Assembly: GCA_025998755.1 (NCBI GenBank)
Contig: AP024674.1
Span: forward strand, 682,001 to 746,000
Length of the DNA: 64,000 bases
Origin: Armatimonadota bacterium
Lineage (GTDB): Bacteria > Armatimonadota > UBA5829 > DSUL01
Direction: 5' to 3'
Part shown: positions 9,450-18,948 of the stretch, one piece after another
Layout of the letters: every line of letters starts with the position of its first letter
How positions within the stretch are numbered: the first letter of the stretch is position 1
Translations under genes and position numbers: made by a program
Notes under the pieces: generated by a model
The model's database searches: none
Told to the model about the DNA's origin: nothing
The model's input: only the letters and a program-made list of their open reading frames with translations

Positions 9450-9458
9450 CTCATATCC

Positions 9459-9481
9459 CTGCGGCTATACGGCAGCCGCAG
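9459..9481 (+). terminator. small hairpin after secDF, possible weak terminator
   Basis: An 8-bp perfect stem, CTGCGGCT and AGCCGCAG with a 7-base loop, begins ten bases after the secDF stop. The following sequence GGGCGAATCTTGG has no U-tract, so intrinsic termination is doubtful. Confidence 0.35.
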
Positions 9482-9494
9482 CGGGCGAATCTTG

Positions 9495-9533
9495 GCGGCC
9501 TGCAGTTTTCCATAGGGGAGGACTGCAGGCCGC
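9495..9533. repeat. 12-bp perfect inverted repeat in the secDF-recJ gap
   Basis: GCGGCCTGCAGT (9495-9506) and its exact complement (9522-9533) flank the 15-base loop TTTCCATAGGGGAGG. It lies 54 bp before recJ. It may be a factor-assisted terminator, an mRNA-processing site or a protein-binding palindrome. No T-run follows it. Confidence 0.5.
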
Positions 9534-9587
9534 TGGCATTGAAAGAGGAATCAGTAATAGAAGGAGTCATTCGCGCTGTTTCCAGGG

Positions 9588-11312
9588 ATGGACGATAAGC
9601 CGGGACGGATGGAGAGGGTCTGGACGCTGATGGAGCCCCCGCTGGATGCAGGGGAAGGGCTCTCGCGGGGACTGGGTCTGCATCCTGTCACGGCTCTGCT
9701 CCTCGCCAGGCGGGGCATAAAGACCGTCTCCGCCGCGACCGATTTCTTGAATCCGTCCACCGCCTACGTTCCCGATCCATTTCTGCTTCCCGACGCTGAA
9801 AAAGCCGTTGATCGCCTGATCCGCGCTATAGACTCGGGCGAAAGCATCCTCGTGCACGGGGACTACGACGTGGATGGAGTGACAAGCGCTGCCCTCCTGA
9901 CGCGCGTGCTGGGCAGACTGGGGGCCAGGGTGCGGCCCTTTGTGCCCTCGCGCGCGCGCGACGGCTACGGTGTCAGCCTGACCGCCCTGGAGCAGGCTGC
10001 TGCCGAGGGCGTGAGCCTCATACTCACAGCTGACTGCGGTATCACTGCCTTCGAGGCCTGCACACGCGCGCGGCAGCTGGGACTGGATGTGGTGGTCTCG
10101 GACCACCACGAGCCCGCCGATACACTGCCGGATGCGCTCGCGGTGGTGAATCCTCTGGTTGCAGGGAGCTCCTATCCGTTCCGTGGGCTGGCCGGGGTGG
10201 GGGTGGCCTACAAACTCTGTCAGGCGTTGTGTCTGAGACGGGGAGTGGATCTGGAGGCGCTGCACCGGCACTTCCTGGACCTGGTGGCTCTCGGCACGGT
10301 CAGCGATTGTGTCCCGCTTCTGGATGAGAACCGTGCCTATGTCTACCACGGTCTGCGCTCGATGGGAACTTCCCAGAAGGAGGGTATCCGCGCTCTCCTG
10401 AAGCTTTCCGGTCTGGGCGAAAGCCTGGGCGCCGAGGATATAGGCTTCCGGTTGGGGCCACGGATCAATGCGGCCGGGCGCCTGGCCGAAGCGGATGAGG
10501 CGCTGGAACTGCTGCTCACCCGGGATTCGGTTCGTGCGGAGGAGCTGGCAGCCATACTGACCGAGCGCAACTTGCAGAGGCAGCAGGAACAGCGTCGCAT
10601 ACAGGCCGAAGCCATCCAGGCGATTTTCGAAACGGGCATAAGCGAAGACCCTGTGCTGGTGGTCGGGAAAGAGGGCTGGCATCCTGGCGTGATCGGTATC
10701 GTAGCCGGAAAGCTGGTGGAGACCTTCTACCGCCCGGCCGTGGTGCTCACGCTCCGGGACGGACATTGGCACGGGTCAGCGCGAGGAATCCCCGGTTTCC
10801 ACTGGGCGAGAGCGCTGGAGGAGCTGGGAGAAGATCTGGTCCGCGGAGGTGGGCACGCAATGGCTGCGGGCTTGTCTTTGCCCCGGGAACGCCTAAGCGA
10901 GTTCCGCGTTGCAGTCAATGAGCTGGCGCAGCAGTGGCTCAGTCCCGCCGATCTTCAGCCGCGGCTGGATGTGGAGGCCGAGGTGCCCGTGGAGCAGTTG
11001 TCTCTGCAACTGGCTCAGGAGGTTTCCCAGCTTGCTCCGTTCGGTGAGGGCAACCCCGAGCCAGTTCTGATGTCCTCCGGGGTGCGACTGGACAATGTCC
11101 GTTGTGTGGGGGAGGGTGGCAGGCACCTGCGGGCTGATCTGCGCGGATCTCCCGCTCCTGTCAGCGTGGTGGGGTTCGGGATGGGAGATGGCGTTTCCAG
11201 CCTTTCAGGGGACCGCGTGTTCAAAATCTGTTACAATCTTAGAGTAAACAAGTATAACGGTTCCGGCTGTCCTGAAATCGTTCTCAGGGACCTTCCGGCG
11301 GTGCAAGAATGA
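9588..11312 (+). CDS. recJ: single-stranded-DNA-specific exonuclease RecJ
   Basis: A 574-residue 5'-3' single-strand exonuclease of the DHH superfamily, acting in recombination and mismatch repair with Mn or Mg. Visible motifs are HGDYDVDGVTSAALL (about residues 87-101, motif I), TADCGI (motif II), VVSDHHEP (the DHH motif, about 168) and the DHHA1 signature GGGHAMAAG (about 422). The C-terminal OB-like domain contains APFGEGNPEP. Length is typical for RecJ. The ATG 9588 start has only a weak ribosome site; ATG 9609 is a possible alternative. Its stop overlaps the relA start by 4 bases (ATGA), indicating coupled translation. Confidence 0.93.
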   Translation: MDDKPGRMERVWTLMEPPLDAGEGLSRGLGLHPVTALLLARRGIKTVSAATDFLNPSTAYVPDPFLLPDAEKAVDRLIRAIDSGESILVHGDYDVDGVTSAALLTRVLGRLGARVRPFVPSRARDGYGVSLTALEQAAAEGVSLILTADCGITAFEACTRARQLGLDVVVSDHHEPADTLPDALAVVNPLVAGSSYPFRGLAGVGVAYKLCQALCLRRGVDLEALHRHFLDLVALGTVSDCVPLLDENRAYVYHGLRSMGTSQKEGIRALLKLSGLGESLGAEDIGFRLGPRINAAGRLAEADEALELLLTRDSVRAEELAAILTERNLQRQQEQRRIQAEAIQAIFETGISEDPVLVVGKEGWHPGVIGIVAGKLVETFYRPAVVLTLRDGHWHGSARGIPGFHWARALEELGEDLVRGGGHAMAAGLSLPRERLSEFRVAVNELAQQWLSPADLQPRLDVEAEVPVEQLSLQLAQEVSQLAPFGEGNPEPVLMSSGVRLDNVRCVGEGGRHLRADLRGSPAPVSVVGFGMGDGVSSLSGDRVFKICYNLRVNKYNGSGCPEIVLRDLPAVQE

Positions 11313-13576
11313 CAGCCCCTCTGCAGGCCGTGGCGGAAGAGGATGCCGCGCATCCGGAGCCTTCCGCCGGTCTGTTTGAAGACAAACTGGAAGAGCTTCT
11401 AGAACGAATCCGCCTCTACAATCCGGATGGTGACCTGGACATTGTGCGGCGGAGCTTCTATTTCGCGCGTGAGCGGCACCAGGGGCAGACGCGCCGCACC
11501 GGAGATCCCTACTTCACGCATCCTCTAGCTACGGCGTTCATACTGGCGGACGTTCAGATGGACCCGGCCTGCATCGCTGCAGGGCTTCTTCACGACGTCG
11601 TAGAGGACAGCGAGACCACCCTGGACGAAATCCGTGAGCGCTTCGGGGACGAGGTGGCGACCATGGTGGATGGCGTCACCAAACTGAAGCTTGCGGATTT
11701 CGAGACCCGTGCTCAGGATGGCGATTCTCCCTCACGTAAGCGCCGCGCGGAGATGCGCCGCAACGCGGAGAACCTTCGCAAGATCTTCCTCGCGGTGGCG
11801 CGCGATCTGCGTGTGATGATGATCAAGCTGGCGGACCGGCTCCACAATATGAGCACCCTGCACGGCCTGGAGCGGGAGCGGCAGTTGAAAGTCGCCGAAG
11901 AGACCATGCAGATCTACGCGCCTCTGGCCCACCGGCTCGGGGTTTGGAAGATCAAGTGGCAGCTGGAGGACCTGGCCTTCAAGTATCGCGAGCCTGAGAT
12001 GTATCAGAAGCTCGTTGAGCTCATAGACCGGCGGCGCGCCGACCGTGAGGCAGACATCAAGAAGGCCATCGAAATGATCTCCCGCAGGCTGGAGCGCGCG
12101 GGCATTGACGCCGAGATTCACGGGCGGCCGAAGCACCTGTGGAGCATCTACCAGAAGATGCTCAAGGAGAATTTGCCCTTCGAAGAGATTTACGATCTTA
12201 TCGCGGTACGCATCATCGTGAACACTGTGCCGGAGTGCTACCATGCGCTCGGCATTGTGCACGACCTGTGGATTCCGATTCCCGAGCGGTTCGACGACTA
12301 TATCGCCCGCGCCAAGCCGAACATGTATCAGTCACTGCATACGAAGGTCATTGGGCCGCACGGGGAGCCGCTGGAGATCCAGATCCGGACCTGGGAGATG
12401 CATCGCACCGCCGAGTTCGGCATCGCGGCGCACTGGCAGTACAAGGAAGGCACCTCCGGGTCCAACGGTTTCGACCGGAAACTGTCGTGGCTGCGGCAGC
12501 AGCTGTTCGACTGGCAGGCCGATAGCAAGGACGCCACGGAGTTCCTGCGTTCCGTCATCAACGACCTCTTTACGGATCAGGTTTTCGTCTTCACCCCGAA
12601 GGGCGACGTGATAGATCTTCCCGCCGGGAGTACTCCAGTCGACTTCGCCTACCGAATCCACAGCGACCTGGGCCATCACTGCGTGGCCGCGAAGGTGAAT
12701 GGGCGCATCGTGCCCCTTTCTTACAAGCTGACGAACGGTGCGGTGGTGGACATCGTCACCCGCAGCAACTCTTCCCCCAGTCTGGACTGGCTGAACTTCG
12801 TCAAGACCGGTCACGCCCGCAGCAAGATCAAGGCTCATTTCCGCAACCTGCAGTTCGCCGAGAGCGTGCAGCGTGGGCGCGAGATGCTGGAGAAAGAATG
12901 TGAACGTCAGGGCCTGGACCGCTCGGTCCTGAAGAGCGAGAACCTGACGAAAGTTCTTCAGGCCTTCAACAAGCAGACGGAGGACGACCTGCTCGCCGCG
13001 ATCGGGTTCGGCCATCTGGGAGCTCAGGCTGTTTTGCATCGGCTTGCTCCTCCAGAGCAACCGCACCCTGTTCTGCCGGAGAGCCGGCGACGGATCCGCG
13101 AGGGGCGGGTGGAGTTGGAGGGGGCGGAGCAGATGATGGTGGCGCGGGCGAAGTGCTGCCTGCCGTTGCCAGGGGACGAGGTGATCGGGTTTGTCACACG
13201 CGGCAAGGGGCTCGTGTTGCATCGTCAGACATGTCCGAACGTTACCGGCTACCGCGCCTCCGAGCCGGAGCGCCTGGTGGAGGTGGATTGGGGCGGGGAG
13301 CCGGGCGGCACGTATGTGGCGGACATCAGCATCGAGACTCTGGACCGGATGGGCCTGCTTTCGGATATCTCGGCCATCTTCAGCGAGGCGCGCATCAACA
13401 TCCGGTCCGCCAACATCAGGGCTCTTCCCAACAAGATGGCGTCCTTCCATCTGCAGGTGGAAGTGGAGAGTCTGAGCCAGCTTAACCAGGTGATGGCCAA
13501 CGTGGCGAAGCTGAACGACGTTCTGCGCATCCACCGGCTGGGAGGCAAGCCGGCCCGGACCAGAAGGACGAAGTGA
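11309..13576 (+). CDS. bifunctional (p)ppGpp synthetase/hydrolase (RelA/SpoT)
   Basis: A 755-residue long RSH enzyme that controls the stringent response by making and degrading (p)ppGpp. Domains in order are: HD hydrolase (about 60-205) with [12 protein letters not shown], an intact HD; synthetase (about 250-370) with [13 protein letters not shown] and [24 protein letters not shown] (about 415-475); zinc-finger/helical region with [14 protein letters not shown]; and a C-terminal ACT domain (about 670-740). Both catalytic domains look intact. It sits between recJ and dtd, overlapping both by 4 bases. dtd next to a rel gene is a common bacterial pairing. Confidence 0.94.
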   Translation: MTAPLQAVAEEDAAHPEPSAGLFEDKLEELLERIRLYNPDGDLDIVRRSFYFARERHQGQTRRTGDPYFTHPLATAFILADVQMDPACIAAGLLHDVVEDSETTLDEIRERFGDEVATMVDGVTKLKLADFETRAQDGDSPSRKRRAEMRRNAENLRKIFLAVARDLRVMMIKLADRLHNMSTLHGLERERQLKVAEETMQIYAPLAHRLGVWKIKWQLEDLAFKYREPEMYQKLVELIDRRRADREADIKKAIEMISRRLERAGIDAEIHGRPKHLWSIYQKMLKENLPFEEIYDLIAVRIIVNTVPECYHALGIVHDLWIPIPERFDDYIARAKPNMYQSLHTKVIGPHGEPLEIQIRTWEMHRTAEFGIAAHWQYKEGTSGSNGFDRKLSWLRQQLFDWQADSKDATEFLRSVINDLFTDQVFVFTPKGDVIDLPAGSTPVDFAYRIHSDLGHHCVAAKVNGRIVPLSYKLTNGAVVDIVTRSNSSPSLDWLNFVKTGHARSKIKAHFRNLQFAESVQRGREMLEKECERQGLDRSVLKSENLTKVLQAFNKQTEDDLLAAIGFGHLGAQAVLHRLAPPEQPHPVLPESRRRIREGRVELEGAEQMMVARAKCCLPLPGDEVIGFVTRGKGLVLHRQTCPNVTGYRASEPERLVEVDWGGEPGGTYVADISIETLDRMGLLSDISAIFSEARINIRSANIRALPNKMASFHLQVEVESLSQLNQVMANVAKLNDVLRIHRLGGKPARTRRTK

Positions 13577-14043
13577 GGGCGGTCGTCCAGCGCGTGGCGG
13601 ACGCGCACGTGGATGTTGATGACCGGCGGGTGGCCAATATCGGAGTGGGCCTACTGGTCCTGCTGGGCGTCGCGCGGGGCGACCGCGGCCGTGACGCGGC
13701 CTGGATGGCGGACCGGGTTGCGGGCCTGCGCATCTTTCCGGACGAGCAGGGCAAGATGAACCTCTCCGTCAGAGACGTCGGCGGGGAAGTCCTGGCTGTC
13801 TCGCAGTTTACCCTTCTGGCGGATGCCCGGCGCGGACGAAGGCCGGGCTTTTCCGATGCTGCCCCGCCGGAGGAGGCCAGAGTCCTTTTTGACGAGTTTG
13901 TGCTGCGCCTTCGCGAGTCAGGAATATCTGTGTCCACGGGCGAGTTTCAGGCGCATATGCGGGTGGGGCTGACAAACGATGGTCCGGTGACCATAATCCT
14001 TGATAGCAGAGACGTCAGGGACGGAAAGACTCCAGCAGAATGA
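13573..14043 (+). CDS. dtd: D-aminoacyl-tRNA deacylase
   Basis: A 156-residue Dtd enzyme that hydrolyses D-aminoacyl-tRNAs (and glycyl-tRNA-Ala) so D-residues are not built into protein. It starts with the typical [15 protein letters not shown] and has the two active-site motifs [17 protein letters not shown] (about 77-93) and [10 protein letters not shown] (about 135-144). The GTG start overlaps the relA stop (GTGA), and its own stop overlaps the next gene (ATGA). No neighbouring ribosome site is needed if translation is coupled. Confidence 0.93.
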   Translation: MRAVVQRVADAHVDVDDRRVANIGVGLLVLLGVARGDRGRDAAWMADRVAGLRIFPDEQGKMNLSVRDVGGEVLAVSQFTLLADARRGRRPGFSDAAPPEEARVLFDEFVLRLRESGISVSTGEFQAHMRVGLTNDGPVTIILDSRDVRDGKTPAE

Positions 14044-14894
14044 GTTCGCCGCGCAAGGAACAGCAGCAGCAAAGGGGGCGTTGTCCGGGAACAGGTCCGG
14101 GGCGGGCGCGGAGCACGGCCGACGAAAGCCAGTTCGCCGGCGACTGCCACCTCGCGGCCGGCGAACTGGACGCAGCCATCCGCGACTACCGCAAAGCCGT
14201 GGGGCAGGATCAGTCCAACCCGGACCGTCGGACACGCCTTGGGGACGCTTACTGTCTCGCGGGAGAATCCACCAAGGCCTTGTCGCAGTATAAAGAAGCG
14301 ATCCGTGCCAATCCCCGGAAGGCGGAGCCCCATTACAGTCTGGCGGAGCTCTACCGCAGCTACGGCAAATGGCAGGCGGCGGTGGTGGAGTACCGCAGGG
14401 CTGTCGAATACGACGCAAAGAATCCTTTGTACCGCTTCAAGCTGGGCAAGGCGCTCTGGGAGTGCGGACTGAAGCAGGCGGCCATCGCTGAGACGGAAAA
14501 GGCGGTGGAACTGGCCCGCACGGACAGTTTCTATCATTTCGGCCTGGCAGAGTTTTACAGCCGGGTGGGGCGGCTGGAGGAGGCCATCACTCATTTCCAG
14601 CACGCTACCATCTATGCCCCCGACGACCCCTACTACGCAATGCGGCTGGGAGCACTGCTTCTGCGCTGCGGCCGCACCCACGAAGCGATCGACGTGCTGA
14701 GCACGGCCGTCCGCCTGAAAAGGGATGATCCCGCCTATCACTGTCTGCTGGCCGATGCCTACCTGCGGGAGGGAATGGAGGCTGAGGCGGTCATACACTA
14801 CAGGCGGGCCGGGGTTCTGGACGACTACGACGCGGTCAATCTGAGCATGTTCCGCCGGATGGTGGATGAAGAGTATTCGCGGACCCCGCGCTGA
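14040..14894 (+). CDS. tetratricopeptide-repeat protein
   Basis: A 284-residue soluble protein made almost entirely of TPR units. At least six 34-residue repeats run from about residue 32 to 270, with recurring [48 protein letters not shown] and [15 protein letters not shown]. The first 30 residues are a low-complexity, Gln/Arg-rich leader without a signal peptide. TPRs are protein-binding scaffolds, so a specific role cannot be assigned. ATG 14040 overlaps the dtd stop by 4 bases, and the CsgG-like gene follows, which suggests this scaffold works with it or is simply co-transcribed. Confidence 0.85.
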   Translation: MSSPRKEQQQQRGRCPGTGPGRARSTADESQFAGDCHLAAGELDAAIRDYRKAVGQDQSNPDRRTRLGDAYCLAGESTKALSQYKEAIRANPRKAEPHYSLAELYRSYGKWQAAVVEYRRAVEYDAKNPLYRFKLGKALWECGLKQAAIAETEKAVELARTDSFYHFGLAEFYSRVGRLEEAITHFQHATIYAPDDPYYAMRLGALLLRCGRTHEAIDVLSTAVRLKRDDPAYHCLLADAYLREGMEAEAVIHYRRAGVLDDYDAVNLSMFRRMVDEEYSRTPR

Positions 14895-14919
14895 ATCCTT
14901 GCAGGGAGGGAAGTCAGTC

Positions 14920-15861
14920 ATGGGGATCAGAGTGTTTGCGTGGGCAGTCTCCCTTTTGATGCTCCTTGTTGCCGGAGGTTCGCCGGTGCAGGGCATGAAG
15001 CGGATCGCCGTCGTGCCGTTCGAGGCCACGGCGGAGTTTCGCGGTACTCCCCTCAGCCGCGGGCTAACGGATATGATCATCTCCGAACTGGTGAAGCTGG
15101 GCGGGGTGCAGGTCATTGAGCGCGCCCAGCTGGACCGCTTGATGGATGAGCACCGGCTCCGGGCGGATGGCATTCTGGACCCGGAGAACGCGGCGAGAGC
15201 GGGCAGGGTGCTTGGGGTGGACTATCTCCTTGGCGGGAGAGTCACGGAATTCGGTGTGAAGGAGAACCGCACGCTTCTGGGTGGAGTGGCGGAGGCGGTG
15301 GCAGGGGCCCGATACAAGCAGTCCACGGCTCGCGTGGCTCTGGACGTGCGGCTGGTGGATGCCTCTACGGGTCGGATCCTCCTCGCTCGCAGCGTGCAGG
15401 CTGAGGACCGTTCTGCTTCTGTGGGCATCGCGGGTGGCCGTTTGCGTGACCTGGTTCTGATCGGGAACTTCCAGACCACGGAGTGGGCCGAAAGCCGCAT
15501 CGGGCGCGCCACCCGTAAAGCCGTGACTGAAGTCGTTTCGTCTCTGGCCCCGTATTTCCCACCCGTGGGTCGGGTGTCCGCGGTTTACGAGCGCGACGGG
15601 ACGCGCTTTGCTATCCTGGATCTCGGCGCGTTCGCCGGGCTGGCTCCCGGCAAGGAACTGAGGATCTACCGTGAGACTGTGGTCCGGGATAGCGAGGGGC
15701 GGGAAGTATGGCGTGAGTCCCGGGACGTCGGCAGGGTGCGGGTGGAGGATGTCCGGAACGAAAGCGCTCGCGCCGTAATCGTGACAGAGGATCCAGCTGT
15801 GGAGGAGGGGGATCTGTTCACCTGGGAGCGAGCCGCCTCCCCGGTTGCGGAAAGGAAATAG
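14920..15861 (+). CDS. CsgG-family / curli-assembly-like secreted protein
   Basis: A 313-residue exported protein. The frame opens at 14866, but GGGAGGGAAG directly before ATG 14920 and the signal peptide (residues 1-25, ending PVQG) fix the start. The CsgG-like domain (about 27-200) has KRIAVVPFEATAEFRGTPLSRG, VQVIERAQLDRLMDEHR and LGVDYLLGGRVTEFG. The C-terminal part (about 210-300) is a beta-rich domain with VGRVSAVYERDG. There is no lipobox cysteine, unlike true CsgG, so a soluble periplasmic role is likely. Members of this family take part in outer-membrane secretion or stress responses, and the precise function here is unknown. Confidence 0.78.
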   Translation: MGIRVFAWAVSLLMLLVAGGSPVQGMKRIAVVPFEATAEFRGTPLSRGLTDMIISELVKLGGVQVIERAQLDRLMDEHRLRADGILDPENAARAGRVLGVDYLLGGRVTEFGVKENRTLLGGVAEAVAGARYKQSTARVALDVRLVDASTGRILLARSVQAEDRSASVGIAGGRLRDLVLIGNFQTTEWAESRIGRATRKAVTEVVSSLAPYFPPVGRVSAVYERDGTRFAILDLGAFAGLAPGKELRIYRETVVRDSEGREVWRESRDVGRVRVEDVRNESARAVIVTEDPAVEEGDLFTWERAASPVAERK

Positions 15862-16079
15862 CTTGCAGTATCCGATAATACGGGTGCCGGCCGCGCTTGT
15901 CTGGCAGCTGGGGTCGGCCGGTCGAGTCCGGCGGAGAGGGATGAGAGTCGCCCAACTCATTCCTTTCCGCCGTCGTTGTCTTTGCGTGCCGGTTGCCTGC
16001 AACCTCTCCTGAGCAAGGAAGTCGCGGCGGCGGGGTCGAACCTCTTCGCTGGAACCATTCTCCGGAGGTGCCGGACAAA

Positions 16080-16553
16080 ATGCCGGATATGCTGGTGCGG
16101 TTGTACAGGCTTCCTCCTCTCCAGGAAGCGATGGAGCGGATGGAGCGGGAAGGGATCGTCCTGCGGCGGGCGCAGCCCTATGAGAAGAGGGTTGTGACCG
16201 GCTTCATCGAACGCCATTTTTCTGCCGCGTGGGCGGATGAGACTTCAGTCGCGTTCGCGCGTCAGCCGGTCACGGCGTTCATCGCCCTTGCAGAGAACCG
16301 CATCGTGGGTTTCGGCGCCTATGAGTGCACCCGGCGGGGCTATTTCGGGCCCACAGGAGTCGCGGAGGACTTCCGGGGGAGGGGAATTGGCTACGCCCTG
16401 CTTCTGGCCTGCCTTTACGGAATGTGGGAAATGGGCTACGCCTATGCCATCATCGGGGGCGCGGGGCCTGTGGATTTCTACCGCCGGGCCGTGAACGCCG
16501 AGGTCATTGAAGACAGCGTGCCCGGCATTTACACCCGCATACCGGAGGGATAG
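16080..16553 (+). CDS. GNAT-family N-acetyltransferase
   Basis: A 157-residue acetyltransferase. The acetyl-CoA pyrophosphate loop is GVAEDFRGRGIGYALLLA (about 98-115), and the second half has a WEMGYAYAIIGGAG strand typical of motif B. The substrate is unknown. The ATG 16080 start is chosen because GGAGG (16064-16068) lies 11 bases upstream; ATG 16089 is also possible. The gene stands alone, between the CsgG-like gene and the exopolysaccharide locus. The 218 bp before it hold only a weak 7-bp inverted repeat. Confidence 0.8.
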   Translation: MPDMLVRLYRLPPLQEAMERMEREGIVLRRAQPYEKRVVTGFIERHFSAAWADETSVAFARQPVTAFIALAENRIVGFGAYECTRRGYFGPTGVAEDFRGRGIGYALLLACLYGMWEMGYAYAIIGGAGPVDFYRRAVNAEVIEDSVPGIYTRIPEG

Positions 16554-16605
16554 CGGCCCTTCCAGGCCAGGGGCTGGCAAAAATACCTGATTTCGCGCTG
16601 CCGCA

Positions 16606-16635
16606 GTGAGTGGTACGCTCCGTGCGTGGTATACT
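16606..16635 (+). promoter_or_regulatory. weak candidate promoter before the exopolysaccharide locus
   Basis: TATACT at 16630-16635 is a good -10 box (5 of 6). The best -35 match, GTGAGT at 16606-16611, reaches only 3 of 6, with an 18-bp spacer. It would give a leader of about 160 nt to ATG 16804. Confidence 0.28.
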
Positions 16636-16803
16636 GAGAGAGCGGACAGGTGGGCAGGCCGTGCGCCGTCGTGCGTCCGGCGTCGGCCGGATGCCGCGGA
16701 GAAGCCGGGCAGTGTCAAGATCCGGCGCGGCTCGGCCCGCCCCGGGGAGGAGCGTGGCCGTCATTGCGACTCAGGCGCAACGGCCTTCGGGATTGCTTTC
16801 GGA

Positions 16804-17736
16804 ATGCTCGTCGAACCGGTGTTCAACCGCATAGTTCTGGTGCTTTGCGTCCTCGGCGCTATGGGCCTGATATCGCCGCCCGTCAGCGCCGGGGCCGTCT
16901 CTCCTCCTGCGGATTCCCTCCTCTCAAAGCCTGCCATTCACGCCCCTGAACCAACCGCTGCTGCGCTATCCGGCGTCGGTCTGGCAGGACTGGGTGGTTT
17001 CGGGTTCGTCTTTGGGCGCTGGCGGTCCCGCAGGAGGTTCCTGCAACACCTGGCCGCCCAGGGCGCGGGGTCAGGTGGGCTCGTCGTTGTCACCCCGGCG
17101 GGGGTCAGCTTTGTTCACTGGCTGAACGACGCTCTATATGTTTTCTTCAAACGTGCGCTGGACATCGTTCTGTCCCTTTGCGCCTTGGTGGTTCTGACGC
17201 CGCTCTTCACGATCATCGCCATCGCCATCTATGTGGATTCTCCCGGTCCCATCTTCTATCGCCAGGAGCGCCTTGGGCTGGGGCGGCGTCCATTCCGGCT
17301 GATCAAGTTCCGCTCCATGTGCGTGAACGCAGATGAAGTCTTGAAGCGGAACGAAGCGTTGCGAAAAGAGTTCGAAGAGCTCTACAAGCTGAAGCACGAT
17401 CCCCGCGTCACGCGCGTGGGAGCGTTTCTCCGCAAGACCAGCCTGGACGAGCTCCCTCAGTTCCTCAATGTGCTGATGGGAGACATTTCTCTTGTGGGGC
17501 CGAGGCCCATCGTGGAACGGGAGGTGGAGAAGTACTGGCCTTTCGAGGATCGTCTGTTCAGCGTCAAGCCCGGCGTCACTGGTCTGTGGCAGGTTAGCGG
17601 GCGCAGTGACACCAGCTACGAGGAGCGGGTGCGCCTGGACATGCGGTATGTAGCGGAGCGCTCTCTCTGGCTGGATCTGAAGATCATGGCCGCCACAATC
17701 CCGGCGCTTGTGGGGCGCGGTACCGGCGCATACTGA
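16804..17736 (+). CDS. polyprenyl-phosphate sugar-1-phosphate transferase with an N-terminal PEP-CTERM-like segment
   Basis: A 310-residue monotopic phosphoglycosyl transferase that starts the repeat unit by moving a sugar phosphate from a nucleotide sugar to undecaprenyl phosphate. The catalytic domain (about 115-310) has FKRALDIVLSL, the DSPGPIFYRQER and KFRSM motifs, the KTSLDELPQ Asp-Glu dyad, ISLVGPRP and VKPGVTGLWQVSGR. The usual four-helix N-terminus is absent. In its place are a signal-like helix (1-28), a short Pro-rich linker, APEP (47-50), a Gly/Ala/Leu helix (about 52-70) and GRWRSRRR (71-78). That order of PEP, helix and arginine cluster is the PEP-CTERM sorting-signal pattern. 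ATG 16804 is the likely start although the frame opens at 16606. The exosortase is the next gene. Confidence 0.85.
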   Translation: MLVEPVFNRIVLVLCVLGAMGLISPPVSAGAVSPPADSLLSKPAIHAPEPTAAALSGVGLAGLGGFGFVFGRWRSRRRFLQHLAAQGAGSGGLVVVTPAGVSFVHWLNDALYVFFKRALDIVLSLCALVVLTPLFTIIAIAIYVDSPGPIFYRQERLGLGRRPFRLIKFRSMCVNADEVLKRNEALRKEFEELYKLKHDPRVTRVGAFLRKTSLDELPQFLNVLMGDISLVGPRPIVEREVEKYWPFEDRLFSVKPGVTGLWQVSGRSDTSYEERVRLDMRYVAERSLWLDLKIMAATIPALVGRGTGAY

Positions 17737-18065
17737 GGGGCCGGGTCTTTGAACTCCGGCAGCAGCTTCTCCTTCACGGTTCTTTCTCTGTAGGTTTCCC
17801 GTCCCACCAGTTGAGGCACAGGGGCGGGGGAACTTCTTCCTGTTGATTGGAGGTATACCCGCTGGCACGCGCGAAAATCTGGGCGACGGTCGGCAAGCTT
17901 GTTGTCGCGGAGGGATGCCGCGTTCCGTTCCATCCGGATAAGACAATGATCTTGCGGACCGGGGGCGCGAATGTGGCAGGATGGGGATGACGCTCCGGCG
18001 GCGGAGAGAGGGAGAGGGATCGTCCCTCCGTATCATTTGAGGTATTGAGCGGAAAGAGGTTGCTG
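17737..18065 (+). other. 329-bp non-coding region upstream of the exosortase
   Basis: No gene of convincing length is seen on either strand. It contains a small inverted repeat, GCGAC...GTCGC, around the GGTCGGCAAGCTTGTT segment, and a purine-rich GGCGGAGAGAGGGAGAGGGA stretch just before the exosortase. I see no match to a riboswitch class I can name, and no clear promoter. The length for this compact genome suggests a leader or an independent promoter. Confidence 0.4.
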
Positions 18066-18947
18066 TTGGCTTCAGGCGTAGCTACCACCCCGGACCGGGC
18101 CGGACAGCGCAGCGCGGCTCCGGTCTTGGAATACGGGATTATTCTGGCGGTCCTTGCCGCGCTCTACTACTCCACCTTTGTCTGGCTGGTGGAAGCGTGG
18201 ATGGTGCCGGACTCGAACTATTCCCACGGGTTCTGGGTGCCGCTTGTGATCGCGTATTTCCTGTGGGAGAAGCGAGCTTCTCTTGCGGCGGTCCCGAAGA
18301 GAGGTTCGCAGCGGGGTCTGCGCTGGATAGCGCTGGCGCTGGGGATGCATCTGGCCGGGCTGATCCTGGACGTGCACTTCCTATCCGGCGTCTCATTGTT
18401 GCCGATGGTCTGGGGTCTTGCCCTCTGGTACTTCGGGCCGCACGTCCAGAGCCTGATCTTCTGGCCTTCGATGTTCCTGCTCTTTATGATTCCGCTGCCG
18501 TTCGTCTCCACCTGGCTCACCATACGGTTGCAGCTCATCTCTGCGATCGCGGCCACCGGCATTCTTCAGCCGTTTTTCTACGAGGTCAGCCGGGTGGGGA
18601 CAATGGTTGCGCTCCCCAGCTTCACGCTCTTTGTGGAAGCTCCCTGCAGCGGCCTGAACACGTTGTTCAGCCTTATCTTCGTGGGCAGCGTGGTGGCATA
18701 TCTGGCCAAGGGAGTATGGTGGCGAAAGCTGATCTTGCTGATGACGGCTCCGCTCATCGCGGTTGTGGCGAACATCTTCCGTATTATCCTGATCGCGCTG
18801 CTGGGCGAATTCTACGGGGAAGAGGTCGCCATGGGGGTGTTTCACAAGGGATCCGGCGTGATTATGTACTCCATCGGTCTTGTGCTGTTCCTGCTGGAGG
18901 CGTGGCTGCTTCGCATCCGGCTGGCGCCGGGAGAGGAGAGGGCGTGA
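18066..18947 (+). CDS. exosortase (EpsH/XrtA-like transpeptidase)
   Basis: A polytopic membrane cysteine protease of about 293 residues, with some eight hydrophobic helices. The three exosortase catalytic residues are visible: Cys194 in VEAPCSGLN, Arg239 in ANIFRII and His260 in FHKGSG. Exosortases cleave PEP-CTERM tails and hand proteins to a cell-envelope or exopolysaccharide acceptor. The frame is open from TTG 18045, but GGAAAGAGG lies six bases before TTG 18066, so I prefer that start. The EpsI gene follows 1 bp later. The only PEP-CTERM-like sequence I recognise in the window is in the sugar transferase upstream. Confidence 0.92.
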   Translation: MASGVATTPDRAGQRSAAPVLEYGIILAVLAALYYSTFVWLVEAWMVPDSNYSHGFWVPLVIAYFLWEKRASLAAVPKRGSQRGLRWIALALGMHLAGLILDVHFLSGVSLLPMVWGLALWYFGPHVQSLIFWPSMFLLFMIPLPFVSTWLTIRLQLISAIAATGILQPFFYEVSRVGTMVALPSFTLFVEAPCSGLNTLFSLIFVGSVVAYLAKGVWWRKLILLMTAPLIAVVANIFRIILIALLGEFYGEEVAMGVFHKGSGVIMYSIGLVLFLLEAWLLRIRLAPGEERA

Positions 18948-18948
18948 G

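Noticed and set aside
17737-18044. Possible cyclic di-GMP (GEMM) riboswitch
   Set aside because: The CACAGGGGCGGGGGAAC and GACGGTCGGCAAGC pieces are only vaguely similar to the consensus, and the conserved core and pairing do not line up.
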